Shown: piece by piece, positions 47,465-59,470 of the stretch
Layout of the letters: every line of letters begins with the position of its first letter
Position numbering within the stretch: position 1 is the stretch's first letter
NCBI GenBank assembly: GCA_928212115.1
Contig: CAKMRJ010005523.1
Span: forward strand, 140,941,103 to 141,005,102
From: Lactuca virosa
Taxonomy: Eukaryota > Streptophyta > Magnoliopsida > Asterales > Asteraceae
DNA: 64,000 bases
Reading direction: 5' to 3'
Position numbers and translations under genes: made by a program
Notes under the pieces: generated by a model
The model's input: only the letters and a program-made list of their open reading frames with translations
The model's database searches: none
What the model was told of the DNA's origin: nothing

Positions 47465-48991
47465 CAGGGCGGCACAACCAGATTGGGGGCTCTAAGCGAA
47501 CCAAAAATTTGGGGCCCTTTGGCCTTTATTATACTTAATGTTATACAATTAGTTCTTAACAGCCTTGACCTTGAGAAAACTAAAATTTGTTCCTACTTCC
47601 AACAAAAATCGTCCCAAACCTGATTCAATAGTAATGTAATACAAATTTAACGTTCAAACTAGACTACAAAAATTTGGTCTGAAATTATATTGAATTATAA
47701 TGTTTGGTTGGCCCGAAGGAATGGAATGCATTATCACATGACAAAATTAACAATTTGGAATGAATCACATTCCTTCGGGAATGGTTCATTCAACACAAAT
47801 AGGTTTTTCTTCTTCATTCCTATGGAATTAACCATTCCATTTCTTCCCTGATTCCATCATGATCATACCAAATACTACCTAAATTCAATGAATCAAAATT
47901 ATCATGGATTTGCATAATAGAAACTCATCATCATCCTCTTCTTCTATAGAAATGTTTTTTCCATCCACCTGATCTCCTTTCCCAAGAGATCCCTACATAA
48001 CTTCAACTTCATTAGACTCGGTATCCTGCCTGAAAATCTCTGTGGCTGAAGTTCCAATTACTGCTTTCTTCTTAATTATTTCCTCTCTAAGCCAATTTGG
48101 CACTGAAACCTAAATAGTCTTCCAATCTGAGATACATAGTAGAAAACAACACAGCAGCAGAAATGATATTGTATGCTCCTAACTATACCTTTTTAATTTT
48201 TTTCAAGAAATCCAGGGGTCCCATATGTATCAATAGAGAAGCCACTTGTTACATGAAATGCATTTGATGCCCCAATAGGAAAAGTTGCATTACCAGATGC
48301 CATGGTTGGTTGGAAGCTTGATCTTCCAAATAAAGGTGTGAGGTGCATACCACAGGATATTGCCCCTGTTGGGTCATGATTATGACTGAATCTTTGCCCA
48401 AAATCTAAAGATTGATTGCTAAGATCGGTTGTTGGGTCAAAAAGACTGAAAACTGTTATAGAAATAACACATCAAACATTAACCCTAATAGATAATCTGA
48501 TAGACTAATAATCAGATTCAGATATTCGTATAATGGAAGGTCTAAAAACTGCTACAAATATAACATATCAAACGTAATCCTAATAGAGTAACTGAGAATC
48601 AGATTGACAGAGTATCGGAGGAAGAAGAAGAGCAGTCGTTGGGTTATTAGAGGAAGAAAAATCGACTATCAAACATAAGAAGAATCGAGAATCAACTAAT
48701 CGGATTATCAGATTATCAGAGGAAGAACCGAAGAAGAACATATCAAACTTAACATATTGTTTCATTGTTTCAATCGAGATTGCAGATTGGTAACGGTTGC
48801 TTCTTGCTTCTGCCGAGAATGGAAAATCAAAGAATGAGAAGCCGAGAAGGAAGATTGGAACAGCCTGTAGTCGCTTGGTTTTGATGATTTCTTTCAGTCT
48901 ATGGCATGCACGATTCGAAGAACCATCGAGATTTGGGTTAAGGGACCCCTTAGAATTGGGGCCCTAAGCCCTTGCTTAGTTTACGACCCTG
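47465..48991. mobile_element. Non-autonomous hAT with 8-bp TSD and captured gene
   Basis: Left end cagggcggcacaacc; right end reverse complement cagggtcgtaaac. The exact 8-bp duplication tttgttgg flanks it (47457-47464 and 48992-48999). Subterminal regions share ggggccct/gggccccaa blocks (47511 and 48956). No transposase; it contains minus-strand gene pieces (47910-48445). Confidence 0.9.
47910..48445 (-). pseudogene. Captured host gene fragment with intron inside hAT
   Basis: Minus-strand translation of about 48440-48190 reads NQSLDFGQRFSHNHDPTGAI, then GRSSFQPTMASGNATFPIGA and NAFHVTSGFSIDTYGTPGF. A later open segment (about 48115-47925) reads VPNWLREEIIKKKAVIGTSA, then TEIFRQDTESNEVEV and an acidic stretch. 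Between them lies sequence with a gt at 48189 and an ag at 48114 on the minus strand, like a retained intron, although the exact donor is unsure because a stop precedes it. This suggests capture of genomic DNA of a plant gene. Family not recognised; the first part looks like a low-complexity region of a nuclear protein. Confidence 0.5.
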
Positions 48992-48999
48992 TTTGTTGG

Positions 49000-49224
49000 T
49001 GGCGTGTTGTATTTGATAGAAAGGTTGATTATATATTAGTGGACCGGCGGGTTTGCTTTTCCTACCGAAAGGCTGAAATGGGGCTTGAAACCGGGTTGAT
49101 CAGATCCAGTGGCTGAGCTAAGGTAGAAGGAGTGGGGTGTGTGGACCCTACTTAATTGTGGATCCCACCATATATTTATATATTGACTTTTTTAAAAGGT
49201 TGTCCTCCTTTGATTTTGATGAAA
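49000..49224. other. Flank between hAT and MULE
   Basis: Contains cagtggctgagctaagg (49109-49125) and gtggggtgtgtggaccc, phrases that look like the end of another hAT-type repeat. Not enough to define an element. Confidence 0.3.
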
Positions 49225-49489
49225 TTACTAATCTAACCATAATTATTAATGACTTATTAAAAAAATAGCCAAAAAATGAGTCTTAGCCAAAAATAGTCCA
49301 CCAAATAGTAGTCAACATATAGTTGACTACTCTTTTTCTTGAAATCTACTATTTCGTGGTAATGGACTACTGTTTTCACGGCCCGTTTATTTTTTCGTGG
49401 CCCATTAGCCCAAAGTATATAATGGTTAATTTTTCAGATTAGGTTATTTTTCAGTATTGTTTTTTTGGTTTGCCTACTGTTTTCTCTCA

Positions 49490-52400
49490 ATGGAGCACCC
49501 GAAGAACAACCAGGTTTGTCTACTTTTCATCAAAATTTTACCGTGTTCGTGATTAGGAGTAGTTTTGGTACATGGGGTTAAGTTTTTATTTGAAAAAAAT
49601 CGAAAAAAAATCAAACCGTAGGTTTCATACAAAACCTACGGTTTACAAGTGCCCAATGCACAGTTTGTGCAGTGTCAACTTGTTCACCTACGGTTTCGTC
49701 GAACCCGAAATTTTTTTTTTTCGTTTTTTTTTTTAAAAATTTGATCCAACATGATCAGAATTTGATATATAGTATAATTTCATGATTTTTTTTAAACTAA
49801 AAAAAATAGCGAAGCCGTAGGTTTTTTTGAAACCTACGCTGTACAAGCATTTAATGCATAGTTTGTACAGTAAAAGGTTGTACACCGTAGGTTTCCAAAA
49901 AACCTACGGTTTTATTTTTTTTTAAAATTTATAATCAATAATTAAACATTTATATATTTTGTTGATGCTGTGATTTTTTTTTTGAAAAAAAAAAATAATA
50001 AGAAACTGTAGGTATGTATATAAAATCGTAGGTTTCTTAAAACCTACAGTTTTATATATATTTTTTCATTTTTGTTCGAAAAAAAAATAGTTTCTACGGA
50101 ATTTTAACGATTGTATATATATTATGATTCCATGTTTGCATTTTGTGAAAAAGTATGTTATTTTCTATGTCTCGATTATAGTATACATATATCAATGTAC
50201 TATCTATTTGAAGAAGTTTCTATGTTTATAATGAGTAGATACTTTGAAGTATATTGTATTGACAAAATAACATTTTGTTTTGGTAGTTTCGGGTTTGTTA
50301 TAAAATATGTTATTGTCACACCATTTTCAAAGTACAATGCTATATTTAGTATACTATTAGTATAGAAAATACAAAAAAATGTTGTCAATTAATTTCCTTT
50401 GGTATTTTATACAAAGTAAATAGAATATATGAAATGATTAAGTCTTATATTGTGTGCTTTCTCTAATTGTTTATCACTTTTTTTCTTTTATAAAACTTTA
50501 TTTAACCTTAATTTTTATTTAATTTTGTAGCTTCCAAACAAAACGATGATGTGTCACTTATCTGTCAAAGCCTCATGCCATAAATTGCATGAAGTTTTGA
50601 GTGACTTGAACGGACCCGTGCGCGATATTTTTTCAACAACTAGCTTCGGTTACTTGTTGGACCTACCAGCTCAGTCCGGAGACGGACTTCTTATTCATGG
50701 GTTGTTACTGCATATGTTGCGTCCTACTGCTGAAACGGATGCAGCTGAGCGTCTATATTTTAGGTTTTCTAGACGTACATTGTCATTTGGCCCGGAGGAG
50801 TTTTGTCTTGTGACCGGACTTTACATGGGCTGGTGTCCTACATCAAGGATCGAATTTTCAACCATGTATAAACACGGATATGGTGAAAATACATTTCGGT
50901 CCAGAGTCTTCCCATATCGCACGAACACTTCGTTACTTATAGAAGATTTGGAGCTCCTTATCTTGAATCAACGGTTCAATGATATATCGGCTCACGACGG
51001 TGTCCGTGTCATTTTGCTATATATCCTCAATCAAGGTTTTTTTGGGAAAGGAGCTTAATGATAAAGTCACCAAGGAATTTTTGTGGGTGGTGGAGAACCT
51101 GGATCAATGGAATAGATATTTATCAATTTAATATTTATAATAAAATACTAATTTTTATACGTTTAACTAATACTTTTTCTTATAATATAGGTTCTCGTGG
51201 GGGAGTTATCTATGGACTAAAACATACCCTAGATTGTCGGGTATGTTTAAGAAATTTGAGGATCATATGTCCAACCATCCAACAAAAGCGATTGTGTACA
51301 CACTATCGGGTTTTGTTATTCATTTGAAGGTATATTTAAGTAATTAAAAAAATATATTTAATAATTTATCGGTTTTTATTCTTTTGATAATTTTAGTTAG
51401 TGCTAACACTTATAAATTAATGTATATTTATTACAAGATATGGATATGGGAGATGTTCCCAGTAATTCGGGGAAATGTTGCGATACGACGCAATTATTTA
51501 TATCCTCGTATATTGCGTTGGTTTCATATTAGGAGGTTAACTTGGGTGAAAGTTTGCGATGTTTTCGATGTTGATCAGGATGAGGCGCATCAACCCAAAA
51601 AAAAGATGATTGCCTCAGATGCCGAGTCCTTTACTCCACATTATTTGTCATATATTACTAGTCTAAATTGTGAATCGTCTGAAGTCCCTTCTTCTGTACG
51701 CTACAACTTTAGAAATGATGTAAGTAAATTTGTAAAAACAGAATCTAGTATAATAAAAATTTTCAACTATTATTGATATATGAAATAATTTATGTAGGGG
51801 GCATCTTCGTTTGATCCATCCTGTGGAAACAACCAATCTTCCAAGTCCACCGAGGGAACTCATACGGTGGGAATTAACAAAAAAACCACGCGAGAAATAA
51901 TGGCAAGACTTCAATCTTTGGAGGAAGAAATCCGATGATTGAAAAATAAAGGTGGAACTCGAGATGATGATGACTTGGAAGAATTTTTTAACGAAGCTTT
52001 TGAGGTAAAATAATTAATTTTAGAAATTTACTATCAATTTGAAGAAATATGATGTATTAATTAATTTTTTAACGAAACTTTTATTAATTATTTTTTCTTT
52101 AAATGTAGGGGAATGAGAATGTGGTTGGTAGTCCACAGAAATCAAATCGAGTAAACGAGGATGATGATGTTGATAATCCACCATTGTTTGATTCTAGAAA
52201 ACAAATACAAATCGTGAAGGTGGTTATAATTTTTTTTTTGTATATTAAACTTTTTATTTTTTTAAAGTATATTAAAAAAATTAATATTTTTTTTGTAGAA
52301 GAAGAAAAAAAAGAAGGTTGTTGCTAGTGAGATTGTGGATGCGGAAAATCATATACCCGGGTCTCCTGTTGTGAAAGAAAGTCGTCCGGTTAGGCAATTG

Positions 52401-53531
52401 AAACCTTCTCAATATCTTAGCTCTCCATACGTTTCGGTAAGTATGTTAAAAATCATATTTACTATAATTTTATTACTATATGGATAGCTATTGACTACGT
52501 ATATAATGTAGGTTTAAAATGCCCTCCCCCCCCCCATATCGTACAGGTGGGGTAATACACAACGAACCCCCCCCCCCCCCCCCCGTATTTGTCAGCCATC
52601 TCCCGACACTTTTATTGGAGTCGTATGTGAATCCGGGTTGTAACGCCCTTGCTCTATACATGGGAAACAAACCAGCTTTTTTTTGAAACATCGGTTATAC
52701 AATGAAAAAATGGAAGCAAAGTTTTGGGATCTGCTTTTTTATGCAAGTGAATTGAGATTTTTAGATGAAGCGGTATGAAGACATTCCTTTATATTTAAAA
52801 TTTGAACAATTTATAAGCTACTTATGTTTAAATTAAATTTAAATGCAGCATGTTGACATATGGGGAAGGCTTTTGAATGAGCGGAGACCGAACGATGCTC
52901 GATGGACAATCATGCCATCGTCATTTTTTGGTGCATTTGAGATGTTCCAGTGGGCAGGAAGTGCAACGGGAAATCTGTTTGACCCATTGGATGGATGTAA
53001 ATATTGGCTAGAAGTTGACTGTGTAAGTAAAGAAATAATATATATATTATCAGTCACTTTACTTGTCATATTACATTAATTAAACGTTGTAATTAATTGC
53101 AACGGTTGTGTGTTAAAATAGGTTTATTTTCCAATATGCATCAACCCACATCATTGGGTACTTGGCGAGTTATGGATGAACACGCTGTCGTTGAATTTGT
53201 ACGACAACTTCCAATTATTTGGCGTCGTGAAGATTATTGATTTTGTGCGGTTTGAAGAATTTATGGACCGCATTCTGCTGGAAATTGGCTATTGGAACCA
53301 CATGGTGACATGGGTTTGCCTGTTCAGAAAGCATCCATCACTGTTACGGACGTGCCCCAACAAGAAGGGATGTTTGCAGAGTGCGGTGTATTTATGCTGA
53401 TGTTCATGGAGCAGTTTGTTTCAGGTCGACCGATTGGTATATCGATGGCACCTGTTGTTGCTGCTACTCAGTTTCGCTATAGGATGGGCATGATATATTA
53501 TGGATCTTCTAGACAGGCGATTTTTAGTTAG
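49490..53531 (+). pseudogene. MULE-borne Ulp1-like (C48) protease gene with DUF1985 domain
   Basis: C48 proteases cut SUMO conjugates; MULEs of the KAONASHI type carry such genes with an N-terminal DUF1985 domain. I read about ten exons. Exon 1 is 49490-49513 (MEHPKNNQ). Exon 2 (50531-51115) has the DUF1985-like part (TSFGYLLDLPAQSGDGLLIH, later FGPEEFCLVTGLYMGW). Exon 4 starts near 51438 (WIWEMFPVIRGNVAIRRNYL), then small basic and Ser-rich exons. The protease exons are 52849-53022 and 53122-53531. Catalytic His is in HHWVLGELW, the Asp region is NLYDNFQ, the Gln is in DVPQQEG and the Cys is in AECGVFMLMFMEQF. Damage: one extra T in the run near 51040, the exon 2 donor is AT not GT (51116), TGA at 51936, poly-C runs at 52520-52585, and a frameshift near 53300. 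It was a full gene but is now inactive. Confidence 0.75.
49613..50053. repeat. Left subterminal aaaccgtaggttt hairpins
   Basis: Palindromes at 49613-49644, 49811-49841, 49884-49910 and 50004-50053, each pairing ccgtaggttt with aaacctacgg. Between the first ones is a second palindromic phrase, gtacaagcatttaatgcat, followed by agtttgtac. They lie in intron 1 of the ULP-like gene. Confidence 0.8.
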
Positions 53532-53744
53532 TCCGAGTTGTATGTTTTTAGTGACATTCAATGTGTATTGTTTCATGACGATTGGTTAACAAAATGTCCC
53601 CTAATTATTAAACATAAACAAACTAGAAAGAGAATAGTACATATTATATAGATTAATCATAATAAACAAGCAAATATAAAACTTATTACATAGATAAACT
53701 CATAAATAATGCATAAACTTACTACTTGATTAATCAAGAATTAT

Positions 53745-53986
53745 TAAATTCAAACATCTGGAAAATCATTTGCAAATTTTGCTTTTTCTTGAATCACCCG
53801 GTCGTAATTTTTGTGTATGTTTTTGAGAATCTTTTTCATTTTAACCTCTTCTTTGTTGACGTAGTCTATTGCATCTCGTACCCAAACCCTTGCAGTTTTT
53901 AACAGCACGAACAAATGGATTAGGTTATGAAGGTAAACAGGCAAGTTGTAAAAGCTTTCTTCATGCTCACTATCAGAGAAACTCAT
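53745..53986 (-). pseudogene. Small ORF sharing the MULE transposase N-terminus
   Basis: Starts MSFSDSEHEESFYNLPVYLH at 53986, the same start as the transposase pseudogenes at 54354 (+) and 58833 (-). It then diverges into a helical, lysine-rich tail (VNKEEVKMKKILKNIHKNYD) ending at 53748. The junction is at tttttaacagcacgaacaaa (53897-53916), a phrase also found at 57278. Probably a rearranged fragment. Confidence 0.4.
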
Positions 53987-54069
53987 TTCGAATCAGTTAC
54001 AAGAGACAGTTACCAATTACTTAGTGTGCCTAAGGTTGCGGAGGTAAGGGGATTACCACATGATTATAA

Positions 54070-54290
54070 TTTGACTACTGTGTTACAAGCATTGACTACT
54101 GTCTACTAGCATTTGACTACAAGTTTATGTGTTGTCTTATCGTACAGTGAATTTCGGACACATCATTGTAATTTGACTAGTGTGTTACAGCCATTGACTA
54201 CTGTCTACTAGCATTTGACTACCACTACTGTGTTATAGCCATTGACTACTGTTTACTAGCATTTTACTACTACTTTATTCCTTTTAATAG
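54070..54290. repeat. ttgactact repeat array upstream of transposase 2a
   Basis: Units such as catttgactactgtgttaca and ccattgactactgtctacta repeat irregularly. Similar arrays precede the opposite copy (59007-59372) and gtagtc repeats lie near the right end. Confidence 0.75.
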
Positions 54291-54353
54291 CTTTTGAAGT
54301 GATTTATGGAAAGACTTATCACTAAATTACTATTTAACTCGTCAACATTAAAG

Positions 54354-55690
54354 ATGAGTTTCTCATACAATGACCATGAAGAAAGCTTTACCAACTTGCC
54401 TGTTTACCTCCACAACATTCAGCTTACAAATCCCCATAGTTACACTTACATCAAAAACAATGTTTTGGATCGGTTTGAACTATGTTTTGTCGCTATTCGA
54501 TGTGTGGTAATATACTTTCGATTTGTTTATTTTTTGTGCTAAAAAGATTTAAATTAGTTTGAAAACTAATAATTGTGTTGTACTAAGTATGAAATAGATC
54601 AACACATTCTTAGGATGCATGCTTCCGGTCATCTTCATAGGCAGTGTTCGTATTCGAGATGAGTATCTTAATTCAATGTTCGTAGCAGTTGCTATGGATG
54701 GAAACAACAACACTACACCAATAGCATTTGGTATCGGGGTGGCAAATAATGTTAACTCCTGCACTTGGTTCCTTATGAGGTTGAAGGATGCTATCGGAGA
54801 GGGTAGGGAAGTTGCGTTCATAACCAATATGGACGATACCATTTCTTCTTTTGTGGGTCAGGTATTCCCTGAGGCTTATCATGGTTATTCGTCTAAGAGT
54901 GTTTTTATTTATTGTCGCTTAAGAATTGGTCAAAGCACAAATTTAGACTATTTGTTCTTCCGTGCATGCAAAGCATATACCACGCAAGATTTTGAAAAAT
55001 CATTTTCTAAGTTAAGTCATGTTGCACGTGAGGCTCTTGCCAACATCGGAAAAACGAAATGGGCACGGTCCTATTTCCCTAATATACGTTGGAATGTACT
55101 AAACATTAATATTCCAGAATTCCTATTGGTGTTATCGGTTACTCAACGCAATGTACCGATAATAACGCTAATTGATGCAATTGTTCAGTACCTCCAACAG
55201 ACGTTTGCAGAACGCAGTGTCGTGGGAGGTAATTTAGAAAGTTTTTATAAACCATTAAAATATCCATAATTGACTATCCTTTTACTTTTCAGGGATGTTG
55301 AACACCATATTCACCCCTTACGCAGAGATGGTCGTTCACAGGAGGATGCAAAAGTCTCTACGATGGAAAGCAACTAAAATTCCACCTGAGATCCTGTCTC
55401 CGTTCCCCTCTGATATTTTCCGAGTTTATGATCTAAAAAGAAGATGTGTTGTAGATCTTAATCGACACACATGTTCTTGTGGGAAATGACGCAGTCTGGG
55501 TATAGCATGTGGTCATGCTATTGCTGCAGCACGTTATACAAAAAACACGGAATTAACCGATATGGTTCAAATATATTATTTGGCTGATGTGTTTCGAACT
55601 ACATACCAGACTAGAAATGTGAACGTTGTTCCCCCTGCATCTGAATGGGAAATACCAGAGCCGTTGATGGTCGTTTTAATCCTTATGTAA
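54354..55690 (+). pseudogene. MULE transposase type 2, copy a (N-terminus, core, SWIM)
   Basis: Mutator transposases cut element ends with a DDE core. Exon 1 (54354-54506) encodes MSFSYNDHEESFTNLPVYLH. A gt..ag intron (54507-54597) leads to exon 2 (54598-55228) with the MULE core: MFVAVAMDGNNNTTPIAFGI, TWFLMRLKDAIGEGREVAFI, then VFPEAYHGY. A second intron (55229-55292) leads to exon 3 with the SWIM zinc finger, CSCGK then CGHAIAAA, ending at 55690. A TGA at 55487-55489 interrupts the finger. The usual DG of the first catalytic site is absent (VIFIGSVRIRDEYL). The N-terminal DNA-binding part seen in mudrA is missing. All splice phases are consistent. Confidence 0.75.
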
Positions 55691-56208
55691 TCCTATTTTA
55701 CTATTATTTGCTAATACTTTTCTTTTTAAATCGATGTGGAGTAACCTGAGATTGTGGTTTTAATAAATGATGCAAGCGTATAATATTCGATGTGGAGTAA
55801 CATGAGATTGTGGTAATGAACATTTCCATTTTACAAAACCATACTGTTTATATTACATTAGGTGGTATAAATCAAAAAAAATTTACTAAACATTAGGTGG
55901 TAAAATTTAAAGAAATTGCATTGCAACATTTACTCTTCTTTAACAATTAATAGCATCTACAATATATAGTTATTGTAAAATTAAAACAGTATATTTATGT
56001 AAGTTATACTACAATTTGACTACTCCTTCACATTATTTCACAACGGTTTCATAAATTTTGACTACTAGTTTCTAGAGTGAATAATGTTTTGTCATTTCGA
56101 ACAGTAAAATTGTCCTTTCAAACAGTACTTCTATGTTGGTCTCACCCTATTAATATGCAACTAACATGCATCTTAAACGTGATACATTACAACATTCAGA
56201 AATTTAGA

Positions 56209-56631
56209 ATGAATTCATCTGAGTTCGGTGTTTGGCATTGTGAAGAAGAAGATTGATATGTTTGTTCCGATAACAACCCAATTCCGGAAGGCCCAAATTT
56301 CCCACTCCCAGATAACATGCCTGGCGACATTTTCCAAGATATGAAGGCCGCTGAAGAAGCCAACGAAAGGGACTCTCAAATTAGTCGCATACTCAACCAA
56401 CGTGCAAACGACCTAGCAGATCAAGTAATTGAAAAAGAAAAATGGATTGCTGAAACTACCAAAAAAATCAAAGAGACTAAGAAATGGATTCGAGATGCAA
56501 ATAGGGAGTTTAATAAGCTTCAAGCTGAACGGGACCGTCTAACAGATGTTGTTAGAATTAGAGGGGATTTTATCGATCGTGAACAAAATTTGTATCCCAA
56601 ACACTTTCCTAATCTGTGGAAACCAACTTAA
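56209..56631 (+). CDS. Coiled-coil ORF inside the MULE, one internal TGA
   Basis: From the ATG at 56209 the frame reads MNSSEFGVWHCEEED, then TGA (56254-56256). It continues open to 56631, including an ATG at 56317 that gives 104 residues. The main part is strongly helical and charged: MKAAEEANERDSQISRILNQ, then EKEKWIAETTKKIKETKKWI, then FNKLQAERDRLTDVVR, typical of a coiled coil. I do not recognise a family. It sits between the two transposase 2 copies with no clear promoter; it may be part of a captured gene. Confidence 0.45.
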
Positions 56632-56671
56632 TTATGTTATGTTTATTATGTCGCAACTTATGTTATTTTAT

Positions 56672-57295
56672 CGTAACCTAAAAATGGCAACTTATGTTAT
56701 TTTATGTCGTTTTTAACAGCACGAAACATACTTTGGAGGGTAAAACCAATGATGTAACGATATCGGATTTGAAATCCGGATATTTTCCGACGAAGAACTA
56801 TGTATAAACAACGTAACCAACATATAAAACATGAAAATCACACTAAAAACATACTTTTATCGTAACCTAAAAATAGCAACTTATGTTATTTTATGTCGTT
56901 TTTAACAGCACGAAGCATACTTTGGAGGGTAAAACCAATGATGTAACGATATCAGATTTGAAATCCGGATATTTTCCGAAGAAGAACTATGTAAAAACAA
57001 CGTAACCAACATATATAACATGAAGATCACACTAAAAAACATACTTTTATCGTAAGCTAAAAATGGCAACTTATGTTATTTTATGTCGTTTTTAACAGCA
57101 TGAAGCATACTTTGGAGGGTAAAACCAATAATGTAACGATATCGGATTTGAAATCCGGATATTTTCCGACGAAGAACTATGTAAAAACAACGTAAGCAAC
57201 ATATAAAACATGAAAATCACACTAAAAACATACTTTTATTGTAAGCTAAAAATGACAACTTATGTTATTTTACGTCGTTTTTAATAGCACGAACA
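56672..57295. repeat. 189-bp tandem repeat, about 3.3 copies
   Basis: Units start cgtaacctaaaaatggcaac at 56672, 56861, 57051 and (partial) about 57240. Each includes ttttaacagcacgaa, ctttggagggtaaaaccaat and the palindrome ggatttgaaatccgga. Confidence 0.9.
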
Positions 57296-57475
57296 AATGG
57301 AAAATATATTACAAAGACAATGGCAAATATATTACAAACATAATATATTTCAAATATATTACAAACACAATGTCAAATATATTAAAAACATAATATATTA
57401 CAAATATATTACAAACACAATAGCAAATATATTACATACACAAAGACAAATATATTACAAACATCATTGTTTAAA
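57296..57475. repeat. Short AT-rich tandem repeat
   Basis: Repeats of caaatatattacaaacacaa with small variations, following the 189-bp array. Confidence 0.8.
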
Positions 57476-57486
57476 GGGAATAAAAA

Positions 57487-58833
57487 TTACATTGGCAATA
57501 AAACAGCCATCAACGGGTCTGGTATTTCCCATTCAGATGGTGGGGGAAGAGGGTGAACGGTTTGTGTCTGGTAGACGAGCTGAAATACATCAGCATGGTA
57601 ATATACTTGCACCATATCAACTAATTCATGCATGTTTGAATGACGTGCTGCTGTGATAGCATGACCATATGCTATACTGAGACTGTGGCATTTGCCACAT
57701 GAACAAGTATGACCATTAAGGTCTACAACACAAGTTGTTTTAAAATCAAAAACTAGATAAACATATGTCGGCAAGGGAGACGCGATCTGTTGGGGGATCT
57801 GTGTTGCTTGCCAACCAACAGACTTTTGCATCCTTCTTTGAAGCACCATTTGAGCATACGGTGTTAGTACAGTAGTCAAACTCCCTGAAAAATAAATATG
57901 GTTATAAAAGGTTGTTGTACTAGTTATTTAGTACTTTTATATTGCACCCAAAAATTTACCTGCCATTATACTTCATTCAACAAAAGTATTTTGCATGTAC
58001 TCACGAATTCCCTCGATAAGCGTTATTATCGGTACATTACGTTGATTAAGCGATAATAATGAAAAATATTGAGGAACTTCCATGTTGAGTACATTCCAAC
58101 GGATGATAGGGAAATAGGCTCTTGCCTATTTCGGATGACCGATATTCGTAAGCACTTCACGAGCATCATGGCTTAGCCTAGAAAAATTTTGTTTAAAAAT
58201 AGACATAGTGTAGGATTTTGATGTTATCCAGAACAAAGTTTCCAATGATCTTCTAGAGCCTACTCTTGTGCGTAAATATTTGTGGACGCTCTTACAAGTG
58301 TAACCATGATAAGAATCAGTGAAAACATTATCTACGCAAGAACTAACGACATCGTCCATATTGGATATGAACGCTACTTCCCTACCCTGTCCAAGACTTT
58401 CTTTTAACCTCATCAAGAACCAGCTACAACTTACCAGATTACTTTCAACCGCCATACCAAATGCTATAGGGAAAGTCAGATTGTTCCCGTCTTTAGCAAC
58501 CGCTACAAACATTGTTTTAGGTAGTTCCCTCGAAGACGTACACTACCAATGAAGATTACAGGCAAGAAACAATTTATGAATGCATGGACCTGTATTTTTG
58601 AAGAGTGCAAACCAATTAGTTTAAATGTACAAAGAATATCAAATGTAAAGAAACAATAGAAATTTGGAAAACAAATATACCACCCATCCAATAGCGAGAA
58701 AACAAGATTGAAAACGATCCATCAAATCCGTTTTGATGTGAGTGTGAGTATGCAGGTTGGTTCGCCTTAGGTTATGAAGGTAAACAGGCAAGTTGTTAAA
58801 GCTTTCTTCATGCTCACTGTCAGAGAAACTCAT
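57487..58833 (-). pseudogene. MULE transposase type 2, copy b, inverted
   Basis: Starts at 58833 with MSFSDSEHEESFNNLPVYLH. The core lies at 58512-58126 (MFVAVAKDGNNLTFPIAFGM, SWFLMRLKESLGQGREVAFI, then HGYTCKSV). The SWIM region lies at 57879-57487 (CVVDLNGHTCSCGK, later AYGHAITAA, with Tyr where the third Cys is expected). A stop after IGHPK (58123-58125) and other breaks inactivate it. Like copy a, the first catalytic site is altered (VIFIGSVRLRGNYL). It is clearly homologous to copy a but well diverged, and it faces copy a. Confidence 0.75.
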
Positions 58834-59006
58834 TTCGAATCAGTTATAAGAGACAATTACCAATTACTTAGTGTGCCTAAGGTTGTGGATGTAAGGGGCT
58901 TACCACATGCAGACACATATGTATGTAGGAGCTATAAAGGCAAGGTCCATAATGTATTGTCTTTTCGAACAGTAGATTTGTCGTTTCAAATAGTATCTCC
59001 GTGTAA

Positions 59007-59372
59007 GGTATCTGACAATTGGACTACTCTTTGACATTTTTTTACTACGGTTTTATAGACTTTGACTACTGCTTTGTACACTGCATAATGTATTGTATTT
59101 TCCAACAGTAGATTTGTCATTTCAAACAGTATCTCCATGTAAGGTATCTGACAATTGGACTACTCTTTGACAATTATTTGACTACGGTTTTATAGACTTT
59201 GACTACTGCTTTGTAGCCTGCATAATGTATTGTCATTTCCAACAGTAGATTTGTCATTTCAAACAGTATCTCCGTGTAAGGTATCTGACAATTGGACAAC
59301 TCTTTGACAATTATTTGACTACGGTTTTATAGACTTTGACTACTGCTTTGTAGCCTGCATAATGTAGTTTCA
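59007..59372. repeat. 137-bp tandem repeat, about 2.7 copies
   Basis: Units begin ggtatctgacaattggacta at 59007 and 59143, and ggtatctgacaattggacaa at 59280. They contain ttgactactgctttgta and the phrase acagtagatttgtcatttca. They lie upstream of copy b as the array at 54070-54290 lies upstream of copy a. Confidence 0.9.
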
Positions 59373-59470
59373 AACAATACTTATGGGAATCCACCTAATT
59401 GTTTATCAATATTTTTTCTTATTTAAGTACTCCTATAAAATTAAAACAAACTAACAAACAAATTTAAAAA

